DNA from: Candidatus Gastranaerophilales bacterium
GTDB lineage: Bacteria; Cyanobacteriota; Vampirovibrionia; Gastranaerophilales; Gastranaerophilaceae
NCBI GenBank assembly: GCA_944324285.1
Contig: CALUVR010000007.1
Coordinates: 1-64,000, forward strand
Reading direction: 5' to 3'
DNA length: 64,000 nt
The position numbers and the translations under genes are program-made. Shown here in pieces: positions 27,138 through 35,783 of the stretch (position 1 is its first letter; each line of letters begins with the position of its first letter). The notes beneath the pieces are model-generated. The model worked only from the letters and a program-made list of their open reading frames with translations, did no database searches and was not told where the DNA came from.

Positions 27138-28031
27138 AAATTAGGAGTGTGAAAGACCGGATTTCCAGCCTTTTAAAAAAGTGAATGGTGAATGGTGAAT
27201 GGTGAGGAGTTCAACAAAAATTAGATCCTTCACTCTTCACTCATTACGCTTCATATTCCAAAAGCTGGATTCTTTCGGGCTTAGCCCTCAGAATGACGTA
27301 AATTTTCCTTAGTGCCTCAGTTGCGCATGTATGCCCAACCTACTTAGTGCCTCAGTACCTTAGTATCTTCTCTTTGTCCCCTGTCCAGCAAGGGGCAGAG
27401 GGATAGGATTTGCCTCCCTTTATAAGGGAGGTGGCGCGCTAGCGCCGGAGGGTTTTCTCTTTTACCCCCTCACCCCAGCCTTTGTAGATTTTTGTTGGGC
27501 AAGTATGCCCAACCTACTTAGTGCTTTCAAGGGGAATTTTTTTGTCATTGCGAGCGGTAGCGAAGCAATCCAGCCTTTTGAGAAGTGAAGCGGGAAGAGT
27601 GAGGGGTGAAGGGTTCTACAATAATATGTCCTTCTTTATTCGTTCAACCATTCACCGTCCAACTTTTCTAATACATTTCATTTACCTCCTCACCCCAGCC
27701 CCTCTCCCTCAAGGGGAGAGGGGAGGTAGGATTTCCCCCCTTGTAAAGGGGGGATTAAGGGGAGATTTTGCGTCATTGCGAGGCGTTAGCCGAAGCAATC
27801 CAGCCTTTTTGCTTCTCTTTGTAAGGTGGTATGTCTTAATGCACCCCACTTATTGCCCTAGATTTTTGTTGGGCAAGTATGCCCAACCTACTTAGCGCCC
27901 AAGTGCCTTAGTATCTTAGTATCTTCTCTTTTACCTCTCACCCAGCCTTTGTAGATTTTTGTTGGGCAGGTATGCCCAACCTACTCAGTGCCTTAGTATC
28001 TTCTCTTTGTCCCCTCTCCATCCGGTCAAAA
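27138..28031. repeat. Long array of palindromic intergenic repeats
   Basis: This 894-base gap has no convincing gene. It holds four copies of the GTTGGGCA/TGCCCAAC palindrome (27321, 27494, 27868 and 27961, some variant), two GTCATTGCGAG modules (about 27543 and 27773), one AAAGCTGGATTCTTTCGGGC module (about 27261-27297), a CTCCCTTTATAAGGGAG hairpin near 27414 and GTGAATGGTGA arms at 27181-27245. The phrase CTTAGTGCCTCAGTACCTTAG recurs between copies in shortened forms. The region separates the L,D-transpeptidase and HD genes, which converge. Confidence 0.7.
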
Positions 28032-28838
28032 TCACAGATAGCACTTAGGCTCCTGACCGGCAACACCTGCGTACAATTCAACGTATTCTTTTGCAGGACT
28101 TGCGTTAATCTTTGTCAAAAGAACCTCTTCTATCTGGAAAAATCCTACATCACTCGACATTTCAATTTCAATCTTAATAGGCTTTTTCTCCCCGTGATGA
28201 ATACCGATACGATTGATTGCATTGGCAGAATATTTATGAATATCTCCGACTTTTGGGGTTTTATTAATTGAAAGCGGAATTCTTGCGCGACCTTTCGTCA
28301 TATCACAGCCGTCTGCAATCAATAAAATTCCGGCTTCTATTGAATGGATTTTTCTTGACGTCATGTGACCAACTATAGCTTCTGTCGCAAGAGATTTTAT
28401 AATAACTCTTTTGTGAAGATTATCAGGAAAAACATGCATTAATGCTCTTTCAATAAGCGGCTGAGCAAGAATTGCCGACATATCTTCATGACCTTGTCTA
28501 CCTATCATCATACCCAAATCATGCATTAAACCTGCAAGAATAACCGCGCACATACTGTCTTCAAAAGTTCCGATTTCTTCAGCCTCAAGAGAAGTTTTTA
28601 TCCCTGACTCCTGTAAAAGGTTCAGCATTTTTATGGCGTTTCCGACAACCTGCCTCATGTGAACAGGTCCATGGTCATTATACCCCAACCTTTTTATGGA
28701 AACATTATTTGCATATTCCTGCATCTCCTGCAGCTCTTCATCCGCAAATAAATAATTAACAAGCTTTAAACAGTTGGCGTTTTTCTCTAACCTTTTTAAT
28801 ATTTTCGATTCAATTGATACTTCTTTAACTGATTTCAT
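28032..28838 (-). CDS. HD-domain phosphohydrolase
   Basis: The 268-residue protein has the HD-superfamily pattern: H in NDHGPVHMRQVV near residue 57, the HD pair in GLMHDLGMMIGRQGHED near residue 105, and further His and Asp (GHMTSRKIHSIEAG, LIADGCDMTKGRAR) that complete a metal site. It may hydrolyse nucleotides or phosphate esters; the substrate is unknown. It lies divergent from the Mrr-STAND gene. Whether the two are linked is not clear: the HD gene ends in a repeat array and looks like a chromosomal gene. Confidence 0.82.
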   Translation of the reverse strand: MKSVKEVSIESKILKRLEKNANCLKLVNYLFADEELQEMQEYANNVSIKRLGYNDHGPVHMRQVVGNAIKMLNLLQESGIKTSLEAEEIGTFEDSMCAVILAGLMHDLGMMIGRQGHEDMSAILAQPLIERALMHVFPDNLHKRVIIKSLATEAIVGHMTSRKIHSIEAGILLIADGCDMTKGRARIPLSINKTPKVGDIHKYSANAINRIGIHHGEKKPIKIEIEMSSDVGFFQIEEVLLTKINASPAKEYVELYAGVAGQEPKCYL

Positions 28839-29003
28839 AATTACACCAATTTTAAAATATTTCTATCTATATAATAACCCATAATAAAATTAATTTCTAC
28901 AGCAAATTCGAAATTTTAAGCTTTATACTCAGGATAATGCAAAAATTTTAAAAGAGAACTGCAATAAAAATAACCGTTTAAATTTATTCCGCTTTATTGT
29001 ATG

Positions 29004-29020
29004 TATAATAAATACAAGGA
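29004..29020 (+). promoter_or_regulatory. -10 and Shine-Dalgarno of the Mrr-STAND gene
   Basis: TATAAT at 29004-29009 is followed by AAGGAG (29016-29021 region) and ATG at 29028, giving a leader of about 12-15 bases. No good -35 is seen. Confidence 0.45.
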
Positions 29021-29027
29021 GTAAATA

Positions 29028-31256
29028 ATGTACACTTTTGAAACATTATCGCCAAACGATTTTGAAATATTAACGCGCGACCTGCTGCAAAAAGAATTGT
29101 CGCTAACCCTTGAATCCTTCAAATCCGGCAGGGATAACGGCATTGATTTAAGATACTCTCAAAACAAAGAAAATGATATTATTATCCAGTGCAAACATTA
29201 TCAAGGTTCAACCTTCAACGATTTAATCAAGACAATGAAAAGGGAAGTTGAAAAGATTAAAGAATTATCCCCTGAAAGGTATATCCTTGTAACCTCTTTA
29301 CCGCTAACACCAAAGAACAAAGAGAAAATCATTGAAATCTGCGAGCCATATATTACAAGAAATTCCGATATATATTCTCAAAACGATATAAATAACCTGC
29401 TCCAAAAGTTTCCGGAAGTAGAAAAAAATACATTTAAACTCTGGATGACAAGTACAAATGTCCTTGAGAGATTATTTCATTCGGGGACATATAATAAATC
29501 CGAATTCAAACTGGAAAATATTAAAGAAAAAATCAAAATATTTGTCCCTAACCCGAGTTTAGATAAAGCAAATAAGATACTTGAAGAAAATAATTTTGTG
29601 GTTATATCGGGCGCCCCGGGCGTCGGGAAAACGACTCTTGCGGATATGATAATCTGGCAATATGTTTCACAGGGCTATGAATTTATCAACGTCACGGACA
29701 ACATCAATGAAGCTGTCAACGTCTACAAACGCGACGAAAACTGTAAACAAATATTTTATTATGACGACTTTTTGGGAGAAACCAATCTTGCTAAAAACGA
29801 AGATTCAGACCTTATACTGTTTATCAAACAGATAAACAAAGATAAAAATAAAAAACTCGTACTCGCAACAAGAGAATATATTCTCCAGCAGACAAAGTTA
29901 AGTTCCGAGAAAATTGATTATTTTGAATTTAAAAAATGTATAATAGATTTGAAGTCGTATTCAAATTTGATTAAAGCGGAAATTTTATACAATCATCTTT
30001 ATTTTTCAAAACTGCCGGAAGAATATATCCAATCAATTATTTCTAACGGAAACTACGTTTCAATAATAAATCACGACAATTACAATCCGCGTATTATTGA
30101 ATACATGACAAAACCCAAAATTCTTGAATATGTCAAAGCGGAAAATTATTTCAATGAATTTATGAATAATCTGAATAATCCGGAAAATATATGGTCCCAC
30201 GCATTTGAAAATCACCTTAACAATAAATCAAGAAGTATTTTATTTGCATTAACAACCACACAGTATATATCTTCCTACTTCGGTAATACAGACAGAATAA
30301 AAGAAACTGCAAAAAAAATCTGCCGGAAATTATACTCGGAAAATATCACCGATTTAGATTTCAAAAAAAATCTTAAAATATTAAACGGAGATTTTATTGA
30401 TATTAAGGGAAAAAATAAACTTTCCTTCTCCAACCCTTCAGTAATTGATTTTCTGGAGAATTATATTTTAAATAATGATCTGATACCGGATTTTATAGAA
30501 CTTTCAGAACAATATGAACATATAAACTGGTTATACAGAACATATTTTCAGAACAAAAGCGCCTCAGCACAGAATATCAATATTATGTTTGCAAAATTGA
30601 AAGAGCTGAATAATAATCAGTTTAGTACCAGATATATAGATTTACTTCTTCAATTAATTATCAGCAGTAATGACACGACAAAAATTCCGCAAATTAAACC
30701 CGAACTTAATGAACTTATAAAAAGGAATTACAGACCCATAATACTTGAAAATATACTGAAAAATATTTCCCATGATATATTTTCCGAAAGTAAAATTATT
30801 AAAGATTTTGCTTCAACCGTTAAAGAAAAAATCATTGACTATGTAAACCTTAATGATGATGCCGAAGAATATTTGGTTATTTGGGATTTTATTGAGAGTT
30901 TTAAAGAGCTGTGGGAAGAGGAACATATTAATAAAATTTATGATGATGTCAACTTATGTTACGAGGATCTTGTTGATGCTACAATTGAAATTCATAAAGA
31001 AGAAGCTGATGCTGACGGATTGTATTTTGAGATTGAAAAATTCCAGCAGCTGATAGATAAATACAACCTGCCTTATGATACGATTAAAATTGAAGAAGCG
31101 GTTGAAGAATTGGAAATGAAAGAGGAGGAATGTGAATATAGCAGCAATCTGAATTCCGTAAGTACAATAAACTCCGGGCTGCAAAATACAGTTCAGGAAA
31201 GCATAAAAATAATAAACTTATTTGACTCACTGAATGAAAGGTATACCAATTCTTGA
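29028..31256 (+). CDS. Mrr-type nuclease fused to a STAND-like NTPase; candidate phage-defence protein
   Basis: The 742-residue protein joins two domains. Residues 1-115 are a PD-(D/E)xK restriction-endonuclease domain of Mrr type: E13, D40 in GRDNGIDLR and the Q54-x-K56 of IIIQCKHY. Residues about 160-480 are a P-loop NTPase with Walker A GAPGVGKTT (195-203) and a Walker B-like IFYYDDFLGE near 245, closest in pattern to nSTAND3 NTPases. The remaining 250 residues are helical and acidic and have no repeat I recognise; they are the expected sensor part. Nuclease-STAND fusions act as single-gene anti-phage sensors (Avs and relatives), so this is a defence candidate. Base composition is AT-richer than its neighbours (impression only). 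Confidence 0.82.
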   Translation: MYTFETLSPNDFEILTRDLLQKELSLTLESFKSGRDNGIDLRYSQNKENDIIIQCKHYQGSTFNDLIKTMKREVEKIKELSPERYILVTSLPLTPKNKEKIIEICEPYITRNSDIYSQNDINNLLQKFPEVEKNTFKLWMTSTNVLERLFHSGTYNKSEFKLENIKEKIKIFVPNPSLDKANKILEENNFVVISGAPGVGKTTLADMIIWQYVSQGYEFINVTDNINEAVNVYKRDENCKQIFYYDDFLGETNLAKNEDSDLILFIKQINKDKNKKLVLATREYILQQTKLSSEKIDYFEFKKCIIDLKSYSNLIKAEILYNHLYFSKLPEEYIQSIISNGNYVSIINHDNYNPRIIEYMTKPKILEYVKAENYFNEFMNNLNNPENIWSHAFENHLNNKSRSILFALTTTQYISSYFGNTDRIKETAKKICRKLYSENITDLDFKKNLKILNGDFIDIKGKNKLSFSNPSVIDFLENYILNNDLIPDFIELSEQYEHINWLYRTYFQNKSASAQNINIMFAKLKELNNNQFSTRYIDLLLQLIISSNDTTKIPQIKPELNELIKRNYRPIILENILKNISHDIFSESKIIKDFASTVKEKIIDYVNLNDDAEEYLVIWDFIESFKELWEEEHINKIYDDVNLCYEDLVDATIEIHKEEADADGLYFEIEKFQQLIDKYNLPYDTIKIEEAVEELEMKEEECEYSSNLNSVSTINSGLQNTVQESIKIINLFDSLNERYTNS

Positions 31257-31281
31257 CAGAAGATTATTTTTATCCTTAAAT
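31253..31281 (+). promoter_or_regulatory. Promoter of the HAD-kinase gene pair
   Basis: TTGACA (31253-31258), exactly 17 bases, then TTAAAT (31276-31281). The -35 overlaps the stop codon of the Mrr-STAND gene. AAGGGG precedes the GTG start at 31315. Confidence 0.5.
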
Positions 31282-31314
31282 AATTGTATAGATGGTCTTT
31301 AAGGGGTTTTTAGC

Positions 31315-32829
31315 GTGCGAATTTCCGGCATTAGAAATCAAACATCGTTTACTGCAGGCAAGGTCAATTTATACACGGATTTTGACGGTACATATTGTCC
31401 AGCAAAACATTCCACCCTCCACGACCCGAATGCAAACGGGTTTATGAATGAATATTGCAACAGGATAAATAAATTCTGGCAGACAACAAACGGGGATGTT
31501 CATTTTAATATCACAACAGGCAGAACCCTCGGTGAGTATGAATCTATTTCCTGGTTATTAAAAATGCGCAATTTCAGGCTGCCGTTTCCTGAAACCATAA
31601 TTACAAAAGACGGAAGCGATAGGTTTGTCAAAACCGGAACCGATACCGATTTTTATGAACAGGGAAAATTCCCTTTCAACTACAATTCACCGCAAAAAGA
31701 AAAAGAAACCGAGATTAAAAATTTAACCAACTGGGACGGCGATAAAATTCACGCGAAATTAAAGCGTCTGGCAAACAAATATAAAATAAGATTAGTGGAA
31801 GCAGATTCCGAAAACGCAGTTTCTGATTACGGTGAACGGTCTTTATTCAGCAGCGGGAAACTAGATCCTGACGACTGGAAAAAACTTCCATCCCAAAACG
31901 GTCAAATTACAGAACACACACCCCCGGTTGCGGATTATGTACTGGGTTCGAGAAACGACGGTAAATTAAAATTCAATCTTATTTTCCCGCCGGATTACGG
32001 TTTTTGTCCGGAACGAAACTGGATTTATGACAACATAGTTACCGATTTAAAAGGGTATTTAGATTCAAAAAAAATCCGCTACCACATGGAGTGGGAACCT
32101 GCATCCGATTCCAACCATCACAGAATTTCCTGTTCTATTACGCCTCTGTTTGAAAACGGTGCTCTAACAAAATTATACGACACAAAAAAAGCCTTGAAAG
32201 AAGCTGTGAAAAACAGCGATATAGTAATCGCTGCAGGCGACGGCTCAAATGATTTTGATATGCTCAACCCTCTTGGCTATCTGGAGGAAGATTTTATAAA
32301 AGAATGCGAAAAAAACTCCTCTCATAAAGAATTTTACTCAAAAGATATCACTCAAAGACTTGAAGATTTAAAAAGAATTTATAACGGAGAAAACAGCGAA
32401 TACATAAACGGACTGCGCAAAGAATTAACACAAAACGGTTATCTCAAACAACTGGAAGATTTGCCGATTTACAGTATCGTAATCAGGAAACAAAATTCCA
32501 AAATGCAGCCGCTAATCGCTACGTTTTCACGCATTAATAAAGTTATCGTAACGGAAAACGGTTCTCTTGATGAAGGGATAAAAAAAATTGTCAAACTGCA
32601 CGCAGAAAAGAATAAAATATTCAAAACAGAAATGTCAGAAAAATTTAAAACTTTAATCTTCGGAGCAAAAAAAAAATCCGCCAAAACTGTTAACTATTAT
32701 AAGATAGGAGCGGGAATACTGCTCGCGGGATTAATTGGATGCATGGGATTTAAATATCTCAATAAAAAATCAGAGGAAAAAGATAATGAAAATAATACCG
32801 GTAATAAATCATCAAATTCAAAATCATAA
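31315..32829 (+). CDS. HAD-superfamily phosphatase with C-terminal membrane anchor
   Basis: The 504-residue protein starts at GTG 31315 after AAGGGG. HAD motif I is D22-F-D24-G-T in YTDFDGTYCP, and motif IV is GDGSNDFDM around residues 308-316; the Cof/sucrose-phosphatase type cap lies between. Near the end a single hydrophobic helix (IGAGILLAGLIGCMGFKYL, about 463-481) is followed by a charged Lys/Asn/Ser tail. The leader MRISGIRNQTSFTAGKV has no signal peptide but resembles leaders of other proteins here. The next gene, a kinase-like protein, overlaps it by 44 bases, so the two products are probably made together. Confidence 0.82.
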   Translation: MRISGIRNQTSFTAGKVNLYTDFDGTYCPAKHSTLHDPNANGFMNEYCNRINKFWQTTNGDVHFNITTGRTLGEYESISWLLKMRNFRLPFPETIITKDGSDRFVKTGTDTDFYEQGKFPFNYNSPQKEKETEIKNLTNWDGDKIHAKLKRLANKYKIRLVEADSENAVSDYGERSLFSSGKLDPDDWKKLPSQNGQITEHTPPVADYVLGSRNDGKLKFNLIFPPDYGFCPERNWIYDNIVTDLKGYLDSKKIRYHMEWEPASDSNHHRISCSITPLFENGALTKLYDTKKALKEAVKNSDIVIAAGDGSNDFDMLNPLGYLEEDFIKECEKNSSHKEFYSKDITQRLEDLKRIYNGENSEYINGLRKELTQNGYLKQLEDLPIYSIVIRKQNSKMQPLIATFSRINKVIVTENGSLDEGIKKIVKLHAEKNKIFKTEMSEKFKTLIFGAKKKSAKTVNYYKIGAGILLAGLIGCMGFKYLNKKSEEKDNENNTGNKSSNSKS

Positions 32830-34489
32830 ATCTTCTCAAACACATCAGGTAAATTTTCAATCCTCATACTTTGAAGATTTTAATAACAAATACAATCCTA
32901 TTAAAACTCTTTTACGGAAAGAAATAGATGAATTTATTGAAACCGGCGCTAATGCAACAAAACTAGGAGAAGGTATAGGCGGTGAAACTTACCGGTTCAA
33001 TCATCCCCGGCTTGGAAATATAGTTATAAAAAAAAATAAAACCGGATTTTCAGACGACTATCTGAAAGAATACAAAAATCTGACACAAATTCCGACAGAT
33101 ATTATCGGCGGACAGGAAGCTGTCGCAAGAGTAAATTCATCAGGAATGCATTATCTCGTATCAACACTGGTTAGCGGGAAAAGCGTTTCAAAAACTAACC
33201 GATATACGGAAGAACATTTAAAAACTCTTTTTAATAAAATGTTTGAACTTGATAAAGTCGGGATTTACCACGGGGATTTAAACGGAAAAAATATCCTGAT
33301 AGATGATAACGGAGCCGTTAATTTTATAGATTATCAGTGGACGGAAAAGGTAGATAAAATAAATTTTTTTGACAGTAAAAAAAGTCAAAAAATCTTACTT
33401 CCTATTGCAGAATTTCCTGAAAATGCCCAGATGTTTGAAATGGCGTCAATTCCGCATTATATAGATAGTTTTGATACCCTTGCAGAAAAAGAAACTTTCT
33501 TAAAAATATACTTACAAGCTAAATCAAATTACCATGAAAAACGGTATGAATATATCAAAAAAATTACAAAAAATTGGTTCTACACAAGTGAAAAAGAACG
33601 AATAAAACAAGCCCTTGATTCAGAAAAAGCAAAGGCTGCTGTATATAAAAATCCTGACAAAAATATTTTAAAATTAGAAATGAAAAAATTCCAATTTTTA
33701 TCGGACTACCGCGACGCCTATTCCCATGTAGACCCGAATCTTCCGTCGAGAAATATTATTGCATCGCCATCCTCTTACCTTTGCTCAATAAGTTCAATAC
33801 AGGATTACAGAAAAGAAGTTATGCGGCAGTTAAGTTCAAGTTATACAAAATCAAAATCCGACTATCTGAAATCAATGTTAAACTACGGTGATTACTGGTA
33901 TAACAACCTAATCTCATATACCAAAGACACTTACGACTATATAATCAGAATGACCAGAAAAACCAAAAATCGCGGGGAAGATACTCACAAATTTTACATA
34001 AATGAAAGAAATCCCAGAATATTCACCCCCAATTTAGATTTGCTTGAAAGCATGGGAGAAAACTATAAACCTTTATACGAAGCAGGTTTAGATTCGCCTT
34101 ATTTAATGACATATAAATTACAAAGCATGTATGAAGAACCGATAAGAGTATTGGATTCCGCATTGAGCGATTCCAAATCCATTCACCAAATTGAAAAAGT
34201 GAAAAGTTTGTTTAATAAAACGAGAACCACTACATTAAATAAAAGGCTTTTAGACACCCTGAATGCCTCAGAGCTTGCAGTATTGAAGATAAGAGAATTC
34301 AGAGGATATGTAAAACACAATTTTTCATCATATATTGCAAACAGAACCCTCAATGAAATGCTGGAAAATGCCGTAAACTTTTCTCAGGAACTATTTGGAA
34401 GCATTTTTACCGGACTTCAATCATTGAACGCAAAAAACATAACTGTAAAAGGTTATGAAGAAATGCGAAAATTTATTTATAAGATATAG
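32786..34489 (+). CDS. Protein-kinase-fold protein coupled to the HAD phosphatase
   Basis: I chose ATG 32786 with GAGG at 32773 (567 residues). Kinase-fold motifs are visible: a glycine-rich loop LGEGIGGETYRF (60-71), K82 in IVIKKN, the catalytic loop H162-G-D164-L-N-G-K-N169 and a DFG-like IDYQ near 182. HGDLNxxN with IDYQ is typical of atypical or antibiotic-kinase-like folds and of some bacterial effector kinases, rather than canonical Ser/Thr kinases. The C-terminal 350 residues are helical and unrecognised. It overlaps the HAD gene by 44 bases, suggesting a kinase/phosphatase pair. The leader includes HQVNFQSSYF. Confidence 0.8.
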   Translation: MKIIPVINHQIQNHKSSQTHQVNFQSSYFEDFNNKYNPIKTLLRKEIDEFIETGANATKLGEGIGGETYRFNHPRLGNIVIKKNKTGFSDDYLKEYKNLTQIPTDIIGGQEAVARVNSSGMHYLVSTLVSGKSVSKTNRYTEEHLKTLFNKMFELDKVGIYHGDLNGKNILIDDNGAVNFIDYQWTEKVDKINFFDSKKSQKILLPIAEFPENAQMFEMASIPHYIDSFDTLAEKETFLKIYLQAKSNYHEKRYEYIKKITKNWFYTSEKERIKQALDSEKAKAAVYKNPDKNILKLEMKKFQFLSDYRDAYSHVDPNLPSRNIIASPSSYLCSISSIQDYRKEVMRQLSSSYTKSKSDYLKSMLNYGDYWYNNLISYTKDTYDYIIRMTRKTKNRGEDTHKFYINERNPRIFTPNLDLLESMGENYKPLYEAGLDSPYLMTYKLQSMYEEPIRVLDSALSDSKSIHQIEKVKSLFNKTRTTTLNKRLLDTLNASELAVLKIREFRGYVKHNFSSYIANRTLNEMLENAVNFSQELFGSIFTGLQSLNAKNITVKGYEEMRKFIYKI

Positions 34490-34500
34490 CAAACCAAAAA

Positions 34501-34529
34501 TTGCATAAATTTTTTGTTCTTAATATAAT
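34501..34529 (+). promoter_or_regulatory. tpiA promoter
   Basis: TTGCAT (34501-34506), exactly 17 bases, TATAAT (34524-34529). Confidence 0.75.
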
Positions 34530-34564
34530 GTTCTCAAAGGTTGACTAAAAAAAGGAGAGAAATT

Positions 34565-35365
34565 ATGTCAAGAAAACCAATTATTGCAGGAAACTGGAAA
34601 ATGAACCTTCTCAGATCTGAAGCTAAATCTGTTTTTGAAGGGATTAAAGATTTTGTAAAAGATTACACGGCAGTTGAATTGCCGACAGTTGTTATCGCAC
34701 CTGTTTTCACATCAATCTCTGCTGTTGAAGCTGTTAAATGTGACTGCGGCTGCGGCGGAAATAAAATTTCTATTGCAGGTCAAAACTGCCACTGGGAAAA
34801 ATCAGGCGCATACACAGGCGAAATTTCTGTTGAAATGTTGAAAGATGCCGGCTGTGATTACGTTATCATCGGTCACTCAGAAAGAAGACAATACTTCTCT
34901 GAAACTGATGAAATGATTAACAAAAAAGCTAAAGCAATCTTAGCAGGCGGTTTAATCCCGATTATCTGCTGCGGAGAAACTCTTGAACAAAGAGAAGCAG
35001 GTGTTACTGATTCCTGGATTGCAGGTCAGATAAAAGCAGCATTAGACGGAATTTCATCAGAAGATGTTGCAAAATCCGTTATCGCTTATGAACCAATCTG
35101 GGCTATCGGCACAGGCAAAACCTGCGATTCAGATGAAGCTAACAGAGTTATCGCTATGATTAGAAGCGTTGTTAAAGAAGTTGCAGGCGCTGAAGCTGCT
35201 GATTCTATCAGAATTCTCTACGGCGGCTCAGTAAAACCTTCAACGATTGCTGAACAAATGTCTAAATCAGACATTGACGGAGCGCTGGTCGGCGGAGCTT
35301 CATTAAAGGCTGAAAGCTTCAACGAAATCATTGCTAACACAATGAAAGTTGCTTGCAAAGCATAA
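34565..35365 (+). CDS. tpiA: Triosephosphate isomerase
   Basis: The true start is ATG 34565 (266 residues) with AAAGGAGAG upstream; an ATG 24 bases earlier is in a worse context. KPIIAGNWKMN is the family start, with the active-site Asn/Lys; the catalytic His is in IIGHSERRQYF and Glu in AYEPIWAIGTGKT. The enzyme interconverts DHAP and glyceraldehyde 3-phosphate. A short Cys-rich insertion (KCDCGCGGNK, near residue 62) is not usual for the family. It is monocistronic with its own promoter and terminator. Confidence 0.97.
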   Translation: MSRKPIIAGNWKMNLLRSEAKSVFEGIKDFVKDYTAVELPTVVIAPVFTSISAVEAVKCDCGCGGNKISIAGQNCHWEKSGAYTGEISVEMLKDAGCDYVIIGHSERRQYFSETDEMINKKAKAILAGGLIPIICCGETLEQREAGVTDSWIAGQIKAALDGISSEDVAKSVIAYEPIWAIGTGKTCDSDEANRVIAMIRSVVKEVAGAEAADSIRILYGGSVKPSTIAEQMSKSDIDGALVGGASLKAESFNEIIANTMKVACKA

Positions 35366-35392
35366 ATATTAAATAACTAATTGATACATTGT

Positions 35393-35423
35393 AACAACCG
35401 TCAGAAATGGCGGTTGTTTTTTT
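35393..35423 (+). terminator. tpiA terminator
   Basis: AACAACCG (35393-35400) pairs with CGGTTGTT (35411-35418) and is followed by a run of T. Confidence 0.85.
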
Positions 35424-35730
35424 CTTTACCCTCACCCGCCCGCCAGTCCCCGCCATTGGCGGGGCGGGCACCCTCTCACAAAGGAAGCAGACGAGGTGTC
35501 GAGTCTTGCGGTCCTGTATGCCTTGTGCTGAGGATGTCACAAAGTAACGGGTGAGGGGTAATAAGAATGAGAGAAGAGTGAGGTGACTAATTAATATTGA
35601 ACTCTTCACGCCTCACTCTTCACCCTTCACATAGAAAAAGGCTTGATTGCTTCGCTATCGCTCGCAATGACTACTCCACTCGACACTTGGTAGAGGGTGC
35701 CAGCAGGAGGGTGAGGGTAAACTCTTTAAC
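35424..35730. repeat. GC-rich and GTGA/TCAC intergenic repeats
   Basis: The 418-base gap between tpiA and the alcohol dehydrogenase holds a CCGCC-rich hairpin near 35437-35468, a GAGTGAGGTGAC/CCTCACTCTTCACC palindrome near 35575-35630, and a diverged CTTGATTGCTTCGCTATCGC module at about 35641-35671. No gene is seen. Confidence 0.6.
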
Positions 35731-35759
35731 AAAAAAGCACCCCTCTTAGCGGAGTGCTT
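35731..35759 (-). terminator. Terminator of the alcohol dehydrogenase gene
   Basis: AAGCACCCC (35735-35743) pairs with GGAGTGCTT (35751-35759); on the minus strand a T-run follows (complement of the A-run from 35731). Confidence 0.85.
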
Positions 35760-35783
35760 TTCTTTAATTTCAACCTGTTCCAT

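Noticed and set aside
27138-28031. CRISPR-like array
   Set aside because: Repeats are palindromic, unevenly spaced and of several kinds; there are no uniform spacers and no cas genes.
31940-32684. Minus-strand open frames within the HAD and kinase genes
   Set aside because: They are shadows of longer frames with clear motifs on the plus strand.
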